The translations under genes and the position numbers were made by a program. The notes beneath the pieces are model-generated. The model was not told where the DNA came from and did no database searches. It saw only the letters and a list, made by a program, of their open reading frames with translations. From JBCBZH01 sp039815415 (GTDB lineage: Bacteria > Bacteroidota > Rhodothermia > Rhodothermales > Rubricoccaceae), in the NCBI GenBank assembly GCA_039815415.1, contig JBCBZH010000209.1, positions 1 through 7,912 on the forward strand: DNA of 7,912 bases, written 5' to 3'. Numbering within the stretch: position 1 is the stretch's first letter; every line of letters starts with the position of its first letter. Below are positions 4,517 to 7,912 of the stretch, piece after piece.

Positions 4517-7099
4517 ATGTCTCGCCGTCTCGGGCTGACGCTGGTGCTGCTCATGGCGGCCGTGCCGGTTCAGGCCCAAACCGACTACGCCGTTGCAGGC
4601 CGTGTCCTCGATGCTGAGACGGGCGATGGCCTTGGGCTGGCGTCCGTCGCTGTGTGGCGGGTTTCGGCGCGTCAGGGCGTCGAGCCCTCGCTGACAACGG
4701 GCGCGGTGACCCAGCCTGACGGCACCTTCCGCGTGCCGGGCCTGACGCGTGGCCGCTACTACGTGGTCATCAGCTTCGTGGGCTACGAGTCCGTGACCGT
4801 CGACAGCCTGCGCCTGCGCCCCAACACACCCATTGCCGACCTCGGCACGGTCTCGTTGCTTCCAGACGCCAGCTCGTTGGGCGAGGTGAGCGTGGGGGCC
4901 GAGCGGGAGCGCGTCGAGATCCAGATCGACCGCAATGTGTACCGCGTCGCGGACGACCCTCTGGTCCAGGGCGGGTCGATGTCGGATGCGCTCGAAACGG
5001 TGCCATCGGTGGAGGTGGACGTGGATGGCAACGTCTCGCTTCGGGGCGTCTCCAACGTCGCCATTCTGATTGACGGGCGGCCAGCGCCGGTCTCCCGCGA
5101 GTTCCTCGGCGTGTATCTCCAGAGCTTGCCTGCGGCGACCATCGAGCAGATCGAGGTCATTCCCAACCCCTCGGCGAAGTACGAGCCGGACGGGATGGGA
5201 GGCGTCATCAACATCGTCTTGAAGGACGAGGCCGAGCTGGGGCTCAACGGAGCCCTCACGCTGGGCGGGGATACCCAGATGGGCGCCAACACGACGGGCC
5301 TGCTCTCCCTTGGGCGCGGCCCCCTCAACTTGACGGCGACCATCGGGCTGCGCAGAAACGAGCGGGACCGGGCGGGCGATCGCTTCCGCATCAATCGGGC
5401 ATTCGATCCCATCACGCAGCTCGATCAGGACGACCTGAACCGCAGCACACGGTCCTCTGCGCTGGTGGGTCTCAACGCCGATTACCGGCTGAACGCCAAG
5501 ACGCGCATCACCAGCTCGGCACAGCTCAGTGCGCGCGGCAGCGATCAGGATGAAGAGAGCCTGACGCTTCTGCTGGATGCTGCCGGGGCGCCGGGGCTGA
5601 ACACGCTCAGCACCACCGATGGCGCGAGTGCTGGATGGAGCGGCGACCTCCGGCTGGGCGTGATCCACGATTTTGAAGGCGTCAGCGAAGAGGGCGAGGC
5701 ACCCCGCAGGCGACGGGGGCGCGGCGATCGAGGTGGGGGTGGACGTGGAGGCCGAGGCGGCGGACGTGGCTTCGGCGGAGGCGGCACGGTGTCGCTCGGC
5801 AGTCACTCTCTGGCTGCGGACATCCGCGTCAACGCATCCGACAATGAGGGCGACGACCTCATCCGTGAACAGCTGGCTGGCGCCGGAGACCTGCTGCGTC
5901 TCCAGCAGACGACTGACACGTCCGACCGAACCAACCTCTCGGCGCAGATCGACTATGCCCGACCCGTGGGCGAGACGCGCATCGAAACCGGGTACCGGGG
6001 CACGGTGCAGCGGAGCACCAGCGTATTCGCTTCGGAGACCTCGATGGATGGGACCACGTTCACGCCGGACGTCGAGCTGGCGAACACGTCCACGTTCGAT
6101 GAGCAGGTCCACGCGGCGTATCTCCAGCTCGCTCGCCAGCTCGGGCCTCTGGGCGTCCAGGCCGGGGTGAGAGGGGAGATCGTCCGCACCACGTTCGACG
6201 TGAGCCAGGGCTCGTTCGGCAAGGACTACGAGAGCCTGTTTCCGAGCGCGTCGCTCGCGTACGAGCTGGGGGAGCGGACCGTCCTGAGGACGAGCTACAG
6301 CCGCCGCATCTCGCGGCCTCGGTCTCGCACGCTGAATCCGTTCCCGTCGGTTCGGGACCCGCTCAACGTCAGTGTGGGCAATCCGGATCTGCGACCGGAG
6401 TACACCGACTCCGTGGAGCTGAGTGCTGTGCGCCTGACCCCGTGGGGCACCGTGTCCGTGACGCCGTACATGCGCCGGACCACCGACGTGGTGCGTCGCC
6501 TCCAGACGCTCCGCGACGATGGCGTGACCGTCAGCACGTTCGAGAACTTTGACACCGCGACCTCGTCCGGGCTCGAAGCGGTGGTGTCCTATCAGGGCGA
6601 GTCGATGCGTGGGTTCGCCAGCCTGGAAGGCTTCCGGGTCATCACCGACGGCACCAGTGTGGACACAGATCTCGAGAACGATGCCTTCGGATGGGGCGGC
6701 CGGGCCAACACCACCTTCCAGCTGGGCGACCGCCTGGGTGTAGGCCGGACCGATCTCCAGATCAGCGCTCGCTACCGGGCTCCGATGGATACCGAGCAGG
6801 GTCGGATTGGGGCGCGTGCCTTTGTCGATCTGGCGCTCCGGCAGCGCTTGTTCAACGACCGCGCGAATCTGACGATTCGGGCACGGGACCCCTTCGGCTG
6901 GGCCACGTTCGATTCCCTCACAGATACGCCCAGGCTGTTCCAGACCCTCGAGCGCGACCTCGCGCGTCGCCAGCTCGCCCTGACCTTTACGTACACGTTC
7001 GGAGAGTCGGCAGAGACGCGGTTGCGCCGCCAGCGCGGCGGGCAAGGCGCCGGGGCAGGTGGAGACGATGGTGGCGATTTTGAGGGACTGGATTACTAG
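4517..7099 (+). CDS. TonB-dependent-receptor-like outer membrane beta-barrel protein (PF14905-type)
   Basis: This 860-residue outer-membrane protein has a signal peptide (residues 1-20, cleavage after VQA). Next comes a carboxypeptidase-regulatory-like beta-sandwich (about 25-113, with QPDGTFRVPGLTRGRYYV and FVGYE). A plug domain follows (about 121-237: LGEVSVGAER, DALETVPSVEVDVDGNVSLRG, ILIDGRP, IEQIEVIPNPSAKYEPDGMGG, INIVLK), then a long barrel rich in alternating strands to TYTF at 825-828. A 32-residue Gly/Arg-rich tail ends in FEGLDY, so the last strand is not at the extreme C-terminus, as is common in this Bacteroidota family. The ligand is unknown. Start 4517 gives a short basic signal-peptide n-region and a CTCC|ATG context like neighbouring genes. 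ATG 4499, overlapping the preceding stop, would add six residues and is a real alternative. An Arg/Gly-rich insertion lies at residues 396-423. Confidence 0.9.
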   Translation: MSRRLGLTLVLLMAAVPVQAQTDYAVAGRVLDAETGDGLGLASVAVWRVSARQGVEPSLTTGAVTQPDGTFRVPGLTRGRYYVVISFVGYESVTVDSLRLRPNTPIADLGTVSLLPDASSLGEVSVGAERERVEIQIDRNVYRVADDPLVQGGSMSDALETVPSVEVDVDGNVSLRGVSNVAILIDGRPAPVSREFLGVYLQSLPAATIEQIEVIPNPSAKYEPDGMGGVINIVLKDEAELGLNGALTLGGDTQMGANTTGLLSLGRGPLNLTATIGLRRNERDRAGDRFRINRAFDPITQLDQDDLNRSTRSSALVGLNADYRLNAKTRITSSAQLSARGSDQDEESLTLLLDAAGAPGLNTLSTTDGASAGWSGDLRLGVIHDFEGVSEEGEAPRRRRGRGDRGGGGRGGRGGGRGFGGGGTVSLGSHSLAADIRVNASDNEGDDLIREQLAGAGDLLRLQQTTDTSDRTNLSAQIDYARPVGETRIETGYRGTVQRSTSVFASETSMDGTTFTPDVELANTSTFDEQVHAAYLQLARQLGPLGVQAGVRGEIVRTTFDVSQGSFGKDYESLFPSASLAYELGERTVLRTSYSRRISRPRSRTLNPFPSVRDPLNVSVGNPDLRPEYTDSVELSAVRLTPWGTVSVTPYMRRTTDVVRRLQTLRDDGVTVSTFENFDTATSSGLEAVVSYQGESMRGFASLEGFRVITDGTSVDTDLENDAFGWGGRANTTFQLGDRLGVGRTDLQISARYRAPMDTEQGRIGARAFVDLALRQRLFNDRANLTIRARDPFGWATFDSLTDTPRLFQTLERDLARRQLALTFTYTFGESAETRLRRQRGGQGAGAGGDDGGDFEGLDY
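5702..5785 (+). repeat. Low-complexity Arg/Gly-rich (RGG-like) tract inside the barrel gene
   Basis: Residues 396-423 of the barrel protein consist almost only of Gly and Arg: four consecutive Arg after a Pro, then RGRGD, then repeated RGG/RGGG units and a closing GFGGGG. The tract sits between two segments that look like adjacent barrel strands (LRLGVIHDFE before, HSLAADIRVN after), replacing what is normally a short turn. The DNA is G-rich on the plus strand with runs of five G at 5715-5719 and 5735-5739. The codons vary (CGC, CGA, CGT, GGG, GGT, GGA, GGC), so it is not a simple DNA repeat; the composition is at protein level. Confidence 0.8.
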
Positions 7100-7107
7100 A
7101 GCCGCGT

Positions 7108-7131
7108 GACGTTGCCTGCCTCGGCAGCGTC
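7108..7131 (+). terminator. Probable terminator hairpin after the barrel gene
   Basis: GACGTTGCC (7108-7116) can pair with GGCAGCGTC (7123-7131), giving a 9-bp stem (eight Watson-Crick pairs and one G-T wobble) around a 6-base loop. It begins nine bases after the TAG stop at 7097-7099. A TTTT run follows only after about ten bases (7142-7145), so it is a weak Rho-independent terminator at best. It may instead protect the 3' end of the message. Position and stability support a boundary between the barrel gene and the lipoprotein gene. Confidence 0.45.
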
Positions 7132-7204
7132 CTACAGTCGGTTTTGTGATCTCCACCCGAATGGCAGCGCCGGTTCGTTGTCTCGTCTCTCCACGTTGTC
7201 TCTG

Positions 7205-7912
7205 ATGCGCGTTCTCCTACCTGCCGTGCTGCTTCTCGCTGCCTGCGCCAGCCCGTTGCCGACCATTGCGAGTGGCTCAGCGCCCAGCCCGATGGCTGTA
7301 GACGGCGATGCGCGAGAGTGGGAGGGCGCCCTCCGACCGGTTCCTGAGGAGGCGGGCCTGAGCATGGGCCTTCGCAACGATGCCGACGCGCTCTACCTCG
7401 TAGTGGTGGCCGGAGACGATTGGCAGGGGCGACGGATTGCTGCTCGCGGGCTGACCGTCTGGCTCAATGCGTCGGGAACGAAGGACAAGAGCTACGGCCT
7501 GTCGTTTCCCGTTGGACTGGGAAGCGACGGGGAGCGGGGTGGTGCCCGCCCCGGAACGCAGCCGGGGGTGTACCAGCCGGGAGGCCGTGTCGGTGAGCCT
7601 CTCGACCCTGAGGGCCTGCGTCAGCGCCTCCGCGATGGGTTTCTGATGTCGCTGGATCGCCTCGAGATCACACGGGAGGGCGAGAGCCAGTCCGTAGCGG
7701 TTGGAGGCGCGGAGGGCGTCCAGACCGCCGCTGCGTGGACGGATGCCGGCCTGACGGTCGAGATGCGTGTGCCTCTGCACGACGGGCCCTATGCGGTGGG
7801 CGCCGTGCCGGGGACGCCTCTGGGATTGGGCGTCGAGCTGGCGGAGGTGCGTCGGCGCAGTGGCCCTCGTCAGATCGGCGGGGTGCCAGCCGGCGCGCAG
7901 GGAGGCTTCGGG
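7205..7912 (+). CDS. Lipoprotein with CBM9/DOMON-like domain, 3' end missing
   Basis: The frame is open from ATG 7205 to the window edge (236 codons, no stop), so the protein is truncated on the right. Residues 1-14 (MRVLLPAVLLLAAC) are a classic lipoprotein signal with lipobox L11-A12-A13-C14, so it should be lipid-anchored, probably to the outer membrane. The mature part begins with MAVDGDAREWEG (30-41) and continues with LSMGLRNDADALYLVVVAGD (52-71). This VDGD..W...ND..LYL pattern is typical of CBM9-like/DOMON-like beta-sandwich domains that bind sugars or haem, or serve as interaction modules. GLTVWLNASGTKDKSYGLSF (82-101) continues the fold. Residues 107-135 and 216-236 are rich in Gly, Arg, Pro and Gln. 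The domain call is by pattern recognition only and function is unknown. It probably forms its own transcript, because a hairpin and a 105-base gap precede it. Confidence 0.72.
   Translation, partial: MRVLLPAVLLLAACASPLPTIASGSAPSPMAVDGDAREWEGALRPVPEEAGLSMGLRNDADALYLVVVAGDDWQGRRIAARGLTVWLNASGTKDKSYGLSFPVGLGSDGERGGARPGTQPGVYQPGGRVGEPLDPEGLRQRLRDGFLMSLDRLEITREGESQSVAVGGAEGVQTAAAWTDAGLTVEMRVPLHDGPYAVGAVPGTPLGLGVELAEVRRRSGPRQIGGVPAGAQGGFG

Noticed and set aside
5702..5785. G-quadruplex in the G-rich part of the barrel gene
   Set aside because: Only two runs of three or more G occur in the tract, so a standard four-run quadruplex cannot be supported; the composition follows from Gly/Arg codons.
4496..7156. 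An 886-codon minus-strand open frame covering the whole barrel gene
   Set aside because: It is in codon register with the plus-strand gene, so it stays open simply because that gene avoids TTA, CTA and TCA codons, as expected at high GC3. Its product looks like no known family, while the plus-strand product has a signal peptide, plug and barrel.

Overview
The window is a GC-rich (by eye well over 60%) bacterial chromosomal segment. It carries two complete plus-strand genes, one overlapping minus-strand gene pair, one complete plus-strand gene running off nothing upstream, and one plus-strand gene cut by the right edge. The organism is probably a member of the Bacteroidota/Rhodothermota group (Rhodothermota-like at this GC). 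The reasons are an outer-membrane beta-barrel protein with an N-terminal carboxypeptidase-regulatory-like domain, an adjacent Spy/CpxP-like periplasmic protein, a glycan-binding-like lipoprotein, and the absence of Shine-Dalgarno sequences in front of the starts. No phylogenetic search was possible, so this assignment is inference.

Layout: (i) 1-103 holds two strong hairpins ahead of a WecA/TagO-type polyprenyl-phosphate sugar-1-phosphate transferase (104-1303, +), an integral membrane enzyme that starts lipid-linked glycan synthesis. (ii) Converging on it, with 21 bases between the stops, is a two-gene minus-strand operon. It encodes a soluble sensor histidine kinase with an N-terminal cyclic-nucleotide-binding-like domain (3684-2242), whose stop overlaps by ATGA the start of a DraG-type ADP-ribosylglycohydrolase (2245-1325). 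(iii) A 239-base divergent intergenic region separates this operon from (iv) a plus-strand envelope pair: a secreted protein with four LTxxQ-type motifs (3924-4499) and a TonB-dependent-receptor-like outer-membrane barrel (4517-7099). These abut or overlap by one base and are probably translationally coupled. A 9-bp hairpin follows. (v) A lipoprotein with a CBM9/DOMON-like start (7205 to the window end) is truncated by the edge.

The genes suggest two themes. One is envelope biogenesis: glycan initiation, a periplasmic chaperone-like protein, an outer-membrane barrel and a lipoprotein. The other is a cytoplasmic signalling module in which a partnerless histidine kinase is translationally linked to an enzyme that removes ADP-ribose. 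I see no rRNA, tRNA, CRISPR array, insertion sequence or phage gene. The most interesting items are the kinase/ADP-ribosylhydrolase coupling, the apparent duplication of a Spy-like unit, Arg/Gly-rich tracts in the neighbouring exported proteins, and a recurring pyrimidine-rich sequence directly before the start codons.
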